Origin: Candidatus Aminicenantota bacterium
GTDB taxonomy: Bacteria; Acidobacteriota; Aminicenantia; Aminicenantales; UBA4085
DNA: 51,687 bases
Assembly (NCBI GenBank): GCA_030691735.1
Contig: JAUYDS010000121.1
Span: 1-51,687, forward strand
Direction: 5' to 3'
In this document: positions 1 through 8,778 of the stretch, piece after piece
Layout: each line of letters opens with the position of its first letter
Position numbering within the stretch: the stretch's first letter is position 1
The notes under the pieces: generated by a model
The model's database searches: none
What the model was told of the DNA's origin: nothing
The model's input: the letters and a program-made list of their open reading frames with translations, nothing else
Position numbers and translations under genes: made by a program

Positions 1-1
1 C

Positions 2-181
2 AGGCCCGTCAAGGGACAAGCCTTCGCGGCGGAAGTGGACCCCCGGGCAAAGCCCGGGGCACTCACCCGCGATGTAAATACGCGGCTGAGTACGGCGGAA
101 ACGGATCCCCAGACAAAGCCTGGGGCCCCTGCCGCCGCCCCGGCCGCCGTCGTTGTGCCCAAAGGGACGGAGATCCGATGA
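2..181 (+). CDS. pilN: PilN C-terminal tail (partial, runs off the left edge)
   Basis: An open frame enters from the left edge and stops at 179-181, overlapping the pilO start by 4 bases (ATGA). Position immediately before pilO-pilP-pilQ is that of pilN, the inner-membrane alignment protein of type IV pili, so the name rests on context. The visible 59 residues are not conserved PilN sequence. They are a low-complexity tail with two versions of the motif AExDPxxKPGA, encoded by two copies of a palindromic repeat (8-59 and 90-127). The tail is probably an extension added to a normal PilN. The rest of the gene lies outside the window. Confidence 0.5.
   Translation, partial: RPVKGQAFAAEVDPRAKPGALTRDVNTRLSTAETDPQTKPGAPAAAPAAVVVPKGTEIR
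8..59 (+). repeat. Intragenic palindromic element, copy 1
   Basis: This 52-bp segment matches 12520-12571 at 51 of 52 positions. Its core is the hairpin CCCCGGGC-AAA-GCCCGGGG at 41-59. It lies in frame in the pilN tail and encodes part of AFAAEVDPRAKPGA. Confidence 0.85.
90..127 (+). repeat. Intragenic palindromic element, diverged copy
   Basis: A degenerate relative of the element at 8-59. The hairpin core is CCCCAGAC-AAA-GCCTGGGG. Relative to copy 1, one G:C pair has become A:T on both arms, which keeps the stem paired. It is read in the same frame as copy 1 and gives TAETDPQTKPGA. Confidence 0.65.
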
Positions 182-786
182 AGAACCAGTCGTGGTTTGT
201 CACCGCTCTGCTGGGTCTCCTGCTCGGCGGCCTCGTTTATATCTTCTTTTTCAAACCCCGGCAGGCCGAGCTGAACGCGCTGCGGGCCGAACGCGTCAGC
301 CTCGAGAACGAAGTGACGACCCTTCGAGCCAAAAAGGTCCAGCTGAACAAGATCGAAGCCGAGCTCGTCGATCTGAACAAAGCGCTTGCCGAGCTCGAAA
401 CGATCATCCCGCGGAAAAAGGAAAGTGGAGAGATTCTGCGCAGCGTCCAACAGATGGCCATGGATTCCCAGCTCGACCTCATCCATTATACGCCGGAAAA
501 AGAGGTCGCCCGGGACTTCTATTCCGAACAGCCCATCCCCATCGAAGTCGTCGGCAACTATCACCACCTGGGCCTGTTCTTCGACCGCATCCTCCACTTT
601 CAGAGGATCTTCAATATTGACGATTTTTCGATCCAGGCCCTTCCCGCCCAGAGCGAAGAGTCCACGATCTCAGCCATTTTCACCGCCAGGACCTATTTCT
701 TTTTCGACGAAAGCCAGATCAAGAAGGCCGAAGCCAACCGGCCTCAGCCCCAAAAGCCGATCAAGGAAACCGATGAGATCCGGTAA
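178..786 (+). CDS. pilO: Type IV pilus inner membrane protein PilO
   Basis: 202 residues with PilO layout: a short cytoplasmic N-terminus, one membrane helix (about residues 8-26), a coiled coil rich in Leu/Glu/Lys (about 30-90), then a ferredoxin-like periplasmic domain containing the family-typical stretch PIPIEVVGNYHHLGLFFDRI. PilO pairs with PilN in the periplasm and links the cytoplasmic motor to PilP/PilQ. It overlaps the preceding pilN frame by 4 bases and pilP by 14 bases, so it is translationally coupled in a pilMNOPQ-type operon. Confidence 0.9.
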   Translation: MKNQSWFVTALLGLLLGGLVYIFFFKPRQAELNALRAERVSLENEVTTLRAKKVQLNKIEAELVDLNKALAELETIIPRKKESGEILRSVQQMAMDSQLDLIHYTPEKEVARDFYSEQPIPIEVVGNYHHLGLFFDRILHFQRIFNIDDFSIQALPAQSEESTISAIFTARTYFFFDESQIKKAEANRPQPQKPIKETDEIR

Positions 787-1225
787 AACGATCCTCTTCG
801 CCGCCGTCCTTCTCGGGCTCGCCGGGCCAGGAGTCTTTCCCCAGGCCGCGGCGCAGGAACCGAAAAAGACGGCGACGACAGCGCCCGCCTTTTCTTACGA
901 TTCGGCCGGGCGGCGCGACCCGTTCAAGGACCTCTTCGGAGGAAAAACGCTCCGGGAGAAAAAGGCGATCGGCGGTTTGTCCGATCTGACGATCGATGAC
1001 ATCATGCTCATGGGGATCGTCAAGTCGAAGGACGTCATCGAAGCCATCATCGGCTTGACCGACGGATTCCCGCTCACCCTCCGCGAGGGCGACCGGCTGG
1101 CCGATGGATTCGTCCTATCGATCAAGGAGTCGCAGGTCGTGTTCCGAAAGACCCTGGACAGCAAGGGCCTCCCGCTGGCCAAGCCCAGAGACATCATCAA
1201 GGAAATCATGCAAGAGGAGCGCTAA
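773..1225 (+). CDS. pilP: Type IV pilus protein PilP
   Basis: 150 residues starting at the ATG at 773 (MRSGKTILF), inside the end of pilO. There is a hydrophobic signal segment (about residues 5-24). The family core follows: YDSAGRRDPFKDLF, which is the typical RDPF motif, and a small beta domain of the LxGI.../V..G..L..G pattern. PilP normally bridges PilNO and the PilQ secretin in the periplasm. No clear lipobox cysteine is seen, so it may be secreted or membrane-anchored rather than a lipoprotein. Confidence 0.85.
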   Translation: MRSGKTILFAAVLLGLAGPGVFPQAAAQEPKKTATTAPAFSYDSAGRRDPFKDLFGGKTLREKKAIGGLSDLTIDDIMLMGIVKSKDVIEAIIGLTDGFPLTLREGDRLADGFVLSIKESQVVFRKTLDSKGLPLAKPRDIIKEIMQEER

Positions 1226-1226
1226 C

Positions 1227-3578
1227 ATGAAAAGGTATTTGACTCGGTTCGCTCTCCCCGTGGCCGGCCTCCTGCTCGTTCTGGCCGGTTGGAGCCGTCA
1301 AGGCCAGCCCCTCGCGACCATCGATAAGATCTCCGTCCTTCCCGCCTCCTCCTGCACCCGGATCGTCCTCGAGTCCGGCGCGCCCCTTCAAAACCTCAAG
1401 GCGGCCTACGCCAAGGAGTTTCCCTCCGTGCTCGTCGTCGATCTGGGCATCGTCCAGGCTCCGCCGGCGCCGGCGCTCCCGGGCGACGGGGCCCAGCTCG
1501 TCAAGGACATCAAGATCCAGGCGGCGGTTGACCTTCGGGTTTCGCTCTTCCTGACCCTCCGCGAGCCCGTTCCCTTCCGGATCTTCACCGAAGCGAAAAG
1601 GACGGTCATCGAATTGACCGCGATCCTGAGATCGGGCGACAGCCTGGTTTCCTCCGAGGTCCAAGAGGAGCTCAAACAGCCATCGCGAAAAGCGATCGCG
1701 CTCGACGAGGTCGAGGTCGTCGACAAGGGCGACCGCGTCGAGGTCGTCGCCCGGACGGGTCAAAAACCGATCATCAACCTGTTCGCCCTCGAAAATCCCC
1801 TCCGCCTCGTCTTAGACATCTATGACGCCGTGTTCAACCAGCCGACCAAGACCGTTCCCGTCGGAAAATACGGTCTCGACAAGATCCGGATCGGGCAATA
1901 CCAGACGCCTCCGCCGGAGGCCGTCACCCGGATGGTCTTCGATCTCAATGAGCCCCAGCGCTACACCGTCGCCAACGGCCCGAAGGAATTGAGGGTCACG
2001 CTTCCGGGAGATCCGGGCCTTTCGTCGGGAGCTCCCCCTCCGACGGGCAAAGCCGAGACGCCGATTTCAGCTCCGGTCCCTGGACCGACCGCCGGGCAAA
2101 AGGCGGACGTCAAACCGGCAGCCAAGGACGTCCCTCCGCCCGCTGCGCTCAAGCCGGCGGAAAAGAACGACGGGCCCGGCGCGGCCGCGAAAAAGCCGAC
2201 GGAGGCGCCGCCCGGGACGCTGCCTCCCGCTCCGGCCGACGCCCCGACGAAAGAGGCCAAGAAAGAGCCGCCGGCGAAGGGCGAGAAACAGAAAACTCTG
2301 ACCATCCACGACGCCGAACAAAAATACGCGGGCGAGCTGATCAGCCCGAGATTCAAGGATGCCGACCTTCGCGACGTCGTCCTGTGGCTGGGCGAGAGGG
2401 CCGGCCTGAACGTCATCTTCGATCCCGATGTCCGCGGGACGGTCACTTGCAGTTTCCTCGACGTTCCGTGGGACCAGTTCCTGGATCTCATCCTGAAGAA
2501 CAACAAACAGGGCCGCAGCCTCGAAGGCAACGTTCTCCGCATCGCCCCTCTCGGGATCCTGGCCGAAGAGGAAAAAGCCCAGCAAGGGCTCCGTGACGCG
2601 AAAGAACAATCCGGCCCCTTGATGACGAAATCGTTCACCCTGTCCTACGCGAAAGCCAAGGACATCCTCGAGGTCATGAAGAACAAGAAGTCCGCCCGCG
2701 GCGAGATCGTCACCGACGAGCGGACCAACATGATCATCATCACGGACGTCAAGGAGAAGATCGACCTTATCGAGAATCTCATCATCGTCCTCGATACGCC
2801 GACCCAGCAGGTCCAGATCGAGACCCGGATCGTCGAGGCCACCTCGACGTTCGTCCGCAACCTCGGCGTCCAGTGGGGCATCAAGGGCGTCGCCGACCCG
2901 TTCTACGGGAACCAGACCTCGCTCCAGTTTCCCAACAAGATCGCCCTCGACGGCGCCCTGATCCCGCAGGGCACCGTCACCAAGGGGATCGCCGGCCCGC
3001 TGGGCGGTTACGCCGTCAATCTGCCGGCGCCGGCTTTCAACAGCGCCATCGGCGTCTCGTTCGCCAACGTCCTCGATACGTTCCGGCTGGACCTGGCCCT
3101 CTCGGCCCTCGAGACGTCGGGCGACGGCCGGATCGTCTCCACCCAGCGAGTCGCGGCCTACAACAACAAGGAGGCCTACATCAACCAAGGCCGGCAGATC
3201 CCCGTTCAGACGCAAGCCAACTTCACCGTCACGACCCAATATGTCAACGCCGGTCTCGAGCTGCGGGCCACCCCGCAGATCACGGCCGACGGGACGATCA
3301 TTATGACCATCGACATCCAGAACAACGCGGCCGATTTCTCGAACCTCGTCAACGGCATCCCGCCGATCACGACGCAGAGCGCCAAGACCGTCGTGGGCGT
3401 GACCGACGGCGGGACGACCGTCATCGGCGGCATCTATCGGCAGGAAGACGCCATCACCCGGGAACGGGTTCCTTTCCTCCATCAGATCCCGATCCTGGGC
3501 AGCCTCTTCAAGTCCTTTTCCAAAACGACCCAGAACCGCGAGCTCCTCATCTTCATAACGCCACGGATTTTGAAATAA
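1227..3578 (+). CDS. pilQ: Type IV pilus secretin PilQ
   Basis: 783 residues from the ATG at 1227, one base after the pilP stop. Order of parts: signal peptide; two AMIN-type peptidoglycan-binding domains (about 30-115 and 170-270); a Pro/Ala/Lys-rich linker (about 275-365); an STN/N0 domain (about 375-455, RFKDADLRDVVLWLGERAGL); a secretin N domain; and the C-terminal secretin pore ending in the family signature GGTTVIGGIYRQ, FLHQIPILGSLF and ELLIFITPRIL. It forms the outer-membrane channel through which the pilus emerges. Length is normal for PilQ with two AMIN domains. Confidence 0.95.
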   Translation: MKRYLTRFALPVAGLLLVLAGWSRQGQPLATIDKISVLPASSCTRIVLESGAPLQNLKAAYAKEFPSVLVVDLGIVQAPPAPALPGDGAQLVKDIKIQAAVDLRVSLFLTLREPVPFRIFTEAKRTVIELTAILRSGDSLVSSEVQEELKQPSRKAIALDEVEVVDKGDRVEVVARTGQKPIINLFALENPLRLVLDIYDAVFNQPTKTVPVGKYGLDKIRIGQYQTPPPEAVTRMVFDLNEPQRYTVANGPKELRVTLPGDPGLSSGAPPPTGKAETPISAPVPGPTAGQKADVKPAAKDVPPPAALKPAEKNDGPGAAAKKPTEAPPGTLPPAPADAPTKEAKKEPPAKGEKQKTLTIHDAEQKYAGELISPRFKDADLRDVVLWLGERAGLNVIFDPDVRGTVTCSFLDVPWDQFLDLILKNNKQGRSLEGNVLRIAPLGILAEEEKAQQGLRDAKEQSGPLMTKSFTLSYAKAKDILEVMKNKKSARGEIVTDERTNMIIITDVKEKIDLIENLIIVLDTPTQQVQIETRIVEATSTFVRNLGVQWGIKGVADPFYGNQTSLQFPNKIALDGALIPQGTVTKGIAGPLGGYAVNLPAPAFNSAIGVSFANVLDTFRLDLALSALETSGDGRIVSTQRVAAYNNKEAYINQGRQIPVQTQANFTVTTQYVNAGLELRATPQITADGTIIMTIDIQNNAADFSNLVNGIPPITTQSAKTVVGVTDGGTTVIGGIYRQEDAITRERVPFLHQIPILGSLFKSFSKTTQNRELLIFITPRILK

Positions 3579-3591
3579 GAGGAGGCCAGCC

Positions 3592-4203
3592 ATGAACACC
3601 AACCGACATCTCAAACCCATCGTCGGCGCCGCGGTCCTCCTCGCCGCCTCCTTCCTCCTGACCTCCTGCAATCCGGTCGAGAACAAATCCCAGTCCGGCA
3701 GCCTCCTGATCGTGGAGAGAATGACGGGACTGGATGTCGAGGGCGGTGAGGGCTTCTTTCTGCAATCCGACGTCCTGTACGCAGACCCCGTGACCGGAGC
3801 GACGTCGGTGCGGGCCGACTCGGCCACGGCCACCTTTCAAGCCACGATGCTCGATCCCAATCCCCTGCTCGGGACGTCCCAATACAACGACATCCAGGTA
3901 ACCCGCTATGTCGTCACGTATGTCCGGGCCGACGGGCGGAACGTGGAAGGCGTGGACGTGCCCTATTCCTTCGAGGGCAGCCTGTCGGCTCTCGTCCGGA
4001 TCGGGATCTCCACGCCCGTTTCGTTCGTCATCGTCCGCGAGGTCGCCAAGCAGGAACCGCCTCTGTTTAACCTACGAGCGGCGTTTCCTGGTGACATCTT
4101 GAACGTGACCGCGAGGGTGGACTTCTACGGCCACGACCTGGCCAACAAGGCGGTCAAGGCCACGGGGATGCTCCCGGTCTTCTTCGCCAACTACGGCAAC
4201 TGA
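3592..4203 (+). CDS. Lipoprotein of unknown function, pilus operon
   Basis: 203 residues with a lipoprotein signal (LLAASFLLTSC, lipidated Cys at about 26). The remainder is mostly beta-strand in character. The start at 3592 has a GAGGAGG-like ribosome site and lies 13 bases after pilQ. I do not recognise the family. Its place directly after pilQ, and its tight coupling (TGATG) to another lipoprotein, suggest a cell-envelope role, possibly connected with the pilus. Confidence 0.75.
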   Translation: MNTNRHLKPIVGAAVLLAASFLLTSCNPVENKSQSGSLLIVERMTGLDVEGGEGFFLQSDVLYADPVTGATSVRADSATATFQATMLDPNPLLGTSQYNDIQVTRYVVTYVRADGRNVEGVDVPYSFEGSLSALVRIGISTPVSFVIVREVAKQEPPLFNLRAAFPGDILNVTARVDFYGHDLANKAVKATGMLPVFFANYGN

Positions 4204-4217
4204 TGAGGACAACGACC

Positions 4218-4679
4218 ATGAAACCAAGAACGGCGCGATTCATGATGGTCCTGGGCATCGCCTTGCTGACAGCGTCCGCCTGCGAGCGGACCGCGGTCAA
4301 AGAACCGTCCCCGACCGGACCGTCCACGATCCACCTGACTTTCTCCCTTTTGGCCAGTCCCAACGTTCTTTATGCCGGAATACAGCGGCCGAGCGCGCAG
4401 ATCAGAGCGGTCATCAAGGATGGGAACAATCCCGTCATGGGCGCCGTCGTCTATTTCACGATCGTCAGCGGTCTCGGCACCTTTTCCGACTATACCCAGC
4501 GCTGCGTCATCGCCTCGAACGAGTACGGCGTAGCGTTGGCCGTTCTCTTGGGGCCCCTGGGATCCGAGATCACGACCGACCAGACCATCGTGGTCCGGGC
4601 CCAAATGAAGACCGACTCTCCCCAGAGCATCTTCAAAGACGTGAGCATCAGCGTCCTCCGCGCTCCCGATCAGCCGTAA
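4218..4679 (+). CDS. Lipoprotein with bacterial Ig-like (Big_1-type) domain
   Basis: About 153 residues from the ATG at 4218, with a GAGGA-like site just upstream. An in-frame ATG at 4203 overlaps the previous stop and would add five residues. The signal ends at a lipobox-like LLTASAC. The following 120 residues have the invasin/Big_1 pattern of repeat-rich adhesins: an alternation of strands with NPVMGAVVYFTI and a later G.A.A.... segment. No enzymatic motif is seen. The 3' end overlaps the convergent priA by 10 bases. Confidence 0.7.
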   Translation: MKPRTARFMMVLGIALLTASACERTAVKEPSPTGPSTIHLTFSLLASPNVLYAGIQRPSAQIRAVIKDGNNPVMGAVVYFTIVSGLGTFSDYTQRCVIASNEYGVALAVLLGPLGSEITTDQTIVVRAQMKTDSPQSIFKDVSISVLRAPDQP

Positions 4680-6826
4680 CGCGTGACGGACCTCTTGGTC
4701 CCGCTCGTCCCTAGGCATTCCGCGAGACAGGCGTCGAGCTTCTCGTTCGCCCTCGATTTCAGGATCACCTGTATCCCCCTCTCTCCTTTGAGCAGGGACG
4801 ACGGCGCGAAGGCCGGCCCGAAGATCTCGATGTCGCCGCCGCAGGTCCGCGCCCGGCGGACGAGCTCCCGCGCTTTTTGGGCGAGGGGCCGCTCTTCCCG
4901 GCCGAGAAGAACGATCTCGGCCATGGCCGCGAACGGAGGATAGCCCATGAGCCGGCGAAACCGGATCTCCTGTTCGAAGAAGGCCTCGTAATTCTGTCGG
5001 GCCGCTTCCCGGATGCTGTGATGTTCAGGAAAAGCCGTCTGGATCACGATCTCCCCGCCGGCCTCGGCCGGCGCGGCGAACCGCATCATGCGGTGAACGG
5101 CTTGGAACGTCCTTTGCGATGCCCGGAAATCGGCGAAGGCCAGCAGGGCTTCGGGATTCAGGATTCCGACCCAGGCCGCCGGAGGAAGTCCGGCCTGGTG
5201 GGCGAGCATCTGCGTCCCGACGAGGACATCGATCTTCCCGCCTTCGAAATTCCTGAGGACCTTCTCCCGCGCGGCTTTCGTCCGGACCCGGTCGCTGTCG
5301 AAGCCTGAAACGCGAGTGCCCGGAAAAAGCCGCCGCAGTTCCTCTTCGACGGCTTCGACGCCGGCCCCCCGCGGCTCCATCACCCGATTCCCGCATTTCG
5401 GGCAGGACCGCGGCCGCGGCCGCGCCGCGGCGCAATACCGGCAAACCAGACGCTCTTCCTTTTTATAGTACATCAAGGAGATATCACAGCGCTCGCATCT
5501 CGGGATATATCCGCAGCGGGGGCAAAAAAGGAACGACGCGTAGCCGCGGCGGTTCAGGAAGACGATCCCGGACCGGCCCGGCCGGAGATTCGTCCGCAGG
5601 ACGTCGTGGAATCTCCGAGCCAACAGGCCCCGCTCGGACGCATCATTGACGATCTCGACCCGTCTCCGTTCATCGTCGCCCGGCAAGGCGAGAAGATATC
5701 CGCCGCTCCGCGCTTCATGGAACGCTTCGACGGTCGGTACATCGGAGCCGAAGACCAACAAAGCCCCGTGATCGACCGCCATGAACCGCGCCCCCACTCG
5801 GGCGTCATAGACGGGACGTTCCGTCTGGAGATAGGCGTCGTCATGCTCCTCGTCGACGATGACGAGTCCGGCCGAAGCGAGCGGCGCGAACAGCGCGGAA
5901 CGGGGCCCGACCACGACCCGGGTCCGGCCGGACTTGATCTTCTGCCATTCCCGCTCGCGGGCGCCCTCCGGCATCTGGCCGTGCAGGAAGGCCACGGTTT
6001 CGCCGAGACGCTTCTCGAGGCTCTCCCGGAGAGGACCGGAGGCGGCCATCTCCGGGACGAGGACAAGGACCTGCCGGTCCATCGAGATGACTTTCCGGAT
6101 CAAAGGCCCATAGACGCCCAGGCGCGCCGTCCGCCCTCCATACAAATAGAACGGAGCGAAGCGCTTCTCTTCGAGCGGTCCGCGCATCGCCTCCAGCGCG
6201 CTTCGCACCGCGGGCTCGATCGTGAAATCGAGTTCGAGCTGCATGGGCCTGGCCCGCTCGGATGGCGCCGACGGGATCTTTTTTGGTCGGACCGTCTCTT
6301 CGACGACCTGGACCAGGCCTTTTTTGGCCATGCGGGCGATGAGAGCGGCCATGGTCTTGAGGGATGTCGTTCGCCGCAGATGAAGGATCGTGAAGGCGTT
6401 CCGTCCGAGAGCGTCGGCCGCCTTCCTTTCGTCCTTGGACAGCGTTCTCTTTCGGAGCGCCTCGAGCCCGCTCTCCGTCAGCCGGACCTTAGCCTTGGTC
6501 TTGATCTCCAACGACGGGGGGAGCGCCGCCTGCAGCAGCTCGCCCCATGAGGAAAAAAAATACTGGCTCAGGCGGAAAGTCAAGGCGAGCGTCGAGGCCG
6601 AGAAGACGGGCGCCGGATCGATGATCATGGCGATCTCTTTGAGCAGCCGCACGTCGTCGGGGCCCAGGTCACGGACGGCCACGAGGAAACCAAGTTGCGT
6701 TTTGCGGCCGAGAGGTGCCCAAACCCGGACGCCGGGTTTGGCCGGGCCGGCGCTTTCGGCGGGGACGATGTAGGAGAAGCTCTGGTTCAGCGGGAGGGGA
6801 AAGACGACCTCGGCCAGAAGGGTCAT
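4670..6826 (-). CDS. priA: PriA-like primosomal protein with degenerate helicase motifs
   Basis: 718 residues, the length of PriA, which binds stalled forks and reloads the replicative helicase. The N-terminal 3'-DNA binding domain is recognisable (VVFPLPLNQSFSYIVP). Eight zinc cysteines are intact (about 435, 438, 444, 447, 462, 465, 475, 478). The motor has decayed. At the Walker A position (about 227-238) the sequence is YGGRTARLGVYG, with no GKT. DEEH (325-328) remains. The usual GSATPSLES is GSDVPTVEA, and the arginine-finger motif VAGRAGR is replaced by HRMMRFA. It is therefore probably a fork-binding PriA without helicase activity. It overlaps the upstream DNA glycosylase gene by 4 bases. 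Confidence 0.85.
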   Translation of the reverse strand: MTLLAEVVFPLPLNQSFSYIVPAESAGPAKPGVRVWAPLGRKTQLGFLVAVRDLGPDDVRLLKEIAMIIDPAPVFSASTLALTFRLSQYFFSSWGELLQAALPPSLEIKTKAKVRLTESGLEALRKRTLSKDERKAADALGRNAFTILHLRRTTSLKTMAALIARMAKKGLVQVVEETVRPKKIPSAPSERARPMQLELDFTIEPAVRSALEAMRGPLEEKRFAPFYLYGGRTARLGVYGPLIRKVISMDRQVLVLVPEMAASGPLRESLEKRLGETVAFLHGQMPEGAREREWQKIKSGRTRVVVGPRSALFAPLASAGLVIVDEEHDDAYLQTERPVYDARVGARFMAVDHGALLVFGSDVPTVEAFHEARSGGYLLALPGDDERRRVEIVNDASERGLLARRFHDVLRTNLRPGRSGIVFLNRRGYASFLFCPRCGYIPRCERCDISLMYYKKEERLVCRYCAAARPRPRSCPKCGNRVMEPRGAGVEAVEEELRRLFPGTRVSGFDSDRVRTKAAREKVLRNFEGGKIDVLVGTQMLAHQAGLPPAAWVGILNPEALLAFADFRASQRTFQAVHRMMRFAAPAEAGGEIVIQTAFPEHHSIREAARQNYEAFFEQEIRFRRLMGYPPFAAMAEIVLLGREERPLAQKARELVRRARTCGGDIEIFGPAFAPSSLLKGERGIQVILKSRANEKLDACLAECLGTSGTKRSVTRYG

Positions 6827-7569
6827 TTTTTGCCGAGGAGAGCCATGACCTTTTGCATGTCGTCCCAGACCATCTTCTTGATCCCTACGTTCCCTTCATT
6901 GCGGATGAGATAGGACGGATGGAAGGTCGGCATGACCTGGAGGCCGTGCCAGGCATAGAACTGGCCGCGGATCGAGGTCATCCCCCCGGTCGTGTCGGGC
7001 AGGAAAAAGTCCGTGGCGCTCTTCCCCAGCGTGACGATGACCTTGGGGCGGATGTTTTTGATCTGTTCGAGGAGGTACGGCGCGCAGGCCTCGACCTCGT
7101 CGCGATGCGGAACGCGGTTGTTGGGAGGCCGGCATTTGATGATGTTCGTGATGAAAACGTTCTGACGGTCGTAGGTCATCGCCGCGATGATCTTCGTCAA
7201 CAGCTGGCCGGCCCGGCCGACGAACGGTCGGCCCTGCGCGTCTTCGTCCTGCCCCGGTCCCTCACCGACGAACATGAGTTCGGTCGCCAGGTTCCCTTCG
7301 CCGGGAACGGCCCGGGTCCGGTCGCCGGCGAGGGGGCATTTTTGACAGCGAAGGATCTCTTCATGGACCGAGGCGATGTCTTTCGAAGGAGGCGCAAGCG
7401 GCGCCGCCAGCGCGGGGAGCGGGTGGACGGCCGAAACCGGCTCGGGTCGGACCGGCGTCGGCCGGGCCGGCCGCCGCTCCGTTTTGAAGACGAAATCCGC
7501 CCCGATCTCTTTCAAGAATTTCAATCTTTCCTCCAGTTCGGAAAGACTTTTGTCAGCGTTTTGATCCAA
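6823..7569 (-). CDS. Family 4 uracil-DNA glycosylase (iron-sulfur type)
   Basis: 248 residues. Motifs of type 4 UDG are present: GEGPGQDEDAQGRPFVGRAG (uracil pocket), NIIKCRPPNNR, and the C-terminal HPSYL. Four cysteines in the usual pattern (CQKCPL, KCRPP, EACAPYL) should hold a 4Fe-4S cluster. It removes uracil from DNA to begin base excision repair. The N-terminal 65 residues are a charged and Pro/Ala-rich extension. The likely start is TTG at 7569 preceded by GAGG. It overlaps the end of coaBC by 17 bases and priA by 4. Confidence 0.9.
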   Translation of the reverse strand: MDQNADKSLSELEERLKFLKEIGADFVFKTERRPARPTPVRPEPVSAVHPLPALAAPLAPPSKDIASVHEEILRCQKCPLAGDRTRAVPGEGNLATELMFVGEGPGQDEDAQGRPFVGRAGQLLTKIIAAMTYDRQNVFITNIIKCRPPNNRVPHRDEVEACAPYLLEQIKNIRPKVIVTLGKSATDFFLPDTTGGMTSIRGQFYAWHGLQVMPTFHPSYLIRNEGNVGIKKMVWDDMQKVMALLGKK

Positions 7570-8767
7570 GAGAAGCCTCGATCGCGTCCCAGATGACGCG
7601 GCTCAATTCCCGTTTGCTCATCCTCGGCGCATCCGTCACGCGGCCGCGGGCGTCGATGAGGAGAGCTTGGTTGTCGTCCGCGTCGAATCCGAGGCCTTGC
7701 TTGGAGACGTCGTTGGCCACGATGAGATCGAGCCGCTTGGACTTGATCTTTTTCAAAGCGTTGGCCTTAACGTCGTCCGTCTCCGCGGCGAAACCAACCA
7801 GGAACTGTCCCTTTTTTCGTTCGCCCAGGGTTTTTAAAATATCCCGCGTCGGAACGAGCTTCAGATCTTCCGGAAGGGCTTGTTTCTTGATCTTCCGGTC
7901 TGCCCTGGCGGCAAAGGAAAAATCGGCGACGGCCGCGGCCATGACGACGATGTCGGATTTCGGGAATCGTTTAAGGACCTCCCGCTCCATTTCGGCCGCC
8001 GCGTCGGCCCGGATAAGCTCCGCCCCGGCCGGGGGGATCTCGTGCGTCGGGCCGGAGACGAGGATCACCCTGGCTCCGCGCAGGAGAGCTTCCCGAGCCA
8101 CTTCATAGCCCATTTTGCCCGAGGACCGGTTGGAAAGGTATCGAACCGGGTCCAGATATTCCCGGGTCGGGCCGGCGGTCACGAGGACGGTTCGGCCGGC
8201 CAGGCTCACCTTTTCTTTCAAGAGCTCGAGGCCGCGGCGGACGATCTCGTCAGGTTCGGCGAGTCTCCCCCACCCCTCGTCTCCGCAGGCCAAGTGGCCC
8301 TTTGCAGGTTCGACGAATTCGACGCCCCGCCTCCGGAGCCTGGTCACGTTGTCCCGGGTCTGAGGATGGAGGAACATTGCTTCGTTCATCGCCGGCGCGA
8401 TCAGGACGGGCGCGCCGACCGCCAGGTAGAACGTGGACAGGAAATCGTCGGCCACGCCCGCGGCGAACTTGGCGATGATGTTGGCCGTCGCCGGAGCCAC
8501 GACGAGCAGGGCGGCCTCCTTGGCCAGGGCGATATGAGCCACCGACCAGGGATGATCCTCGTCGAAAAGCTCGATGATGGTCCGATGTCCGGAAAGGGAA
8601 TTGAACAGGAGCGGGGAGACGAGCTTCGCCGCGTTCCGGGTCATGATCACCTGAACCTCGTGGCCGGCTTTTTGAAATCCGCGCAGGACTTCGCAGGCCT
8701 TGTAGAGGCTGACGGAGGACGTTACGCCGAGGACGATCTTGGCCATTGTTTTTTTCTCTATTTTCAT
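7553..8767 (-). CDS. coaBC: Bifunctional CoaBC (phosphopantothenoylcysteine synthetase/decarboxylase)
   Basis: 404 residues covering both steps from 4'-phosphopantothenate and cysteine to 4'-phosphopantetheine in coenzyme A synthesis. The N-terminal flavin decarboxylase CoaC has the catalytic His in WSVAHIALAKEA, the PAMN motif (APAMNEAMF) and the lid Cys in GHLACGDEGWGRL. The C-terminal CoaB shows VTAGPTREYLDPVRYLSN, MAAAVADF and the KIKK lysine. The start could be 8767 or the ATG at 8746 (MAKIVLGV), which looks more like the family N-terminus. The order coaBC-priA downstream of gmk is a widespread conserved cluster. Confidence 0.95.
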   Translation of the reverse strand: MKIEKKTMAKIVLGVTSSVSLYKACEVLRGFQKAGHEVQVIMTRNAAKLVSPLLFNSLSGHRTIIELFDEDHPWSVAHIALAKEAALLVVAPATANIIAKFAAGVADDFLSTFYLAVGAPVLIAPAMNEAMFLHPQTRDNVTRLRRRGVEFVEPAKGHLACGDEGWGRLAEPDEIVRRGLELLKEKVSLAGRTVLVTAGPTREYLDPVRYLSNRSSGKMGYEVAREALLRGARVILVSGPTHEIPPAGAELIRADAAAEMEREVLKRFPKSDIVVMAAAVADFSFAARADRKIKKQALPEDLKLVPTRDILKTLGERKKGQFLVGFAAETDDVKANALKKIKSKRLDLIVANDVSKQGLGFDADDNQALLIDARGRVTDAPRMSKRELSRVIWDAIEASLGSKR

Positions 8768-8778
8768 CGAATCCCTTT

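Noticed and set aside
2067-3833. Long open frame on the minus strand opposite pilQ (588 codons)
   Set aside because: It mirrors pilQ codons in a GC-rich gene, has no family motif and spans several gene boundaries. Frame shadow.
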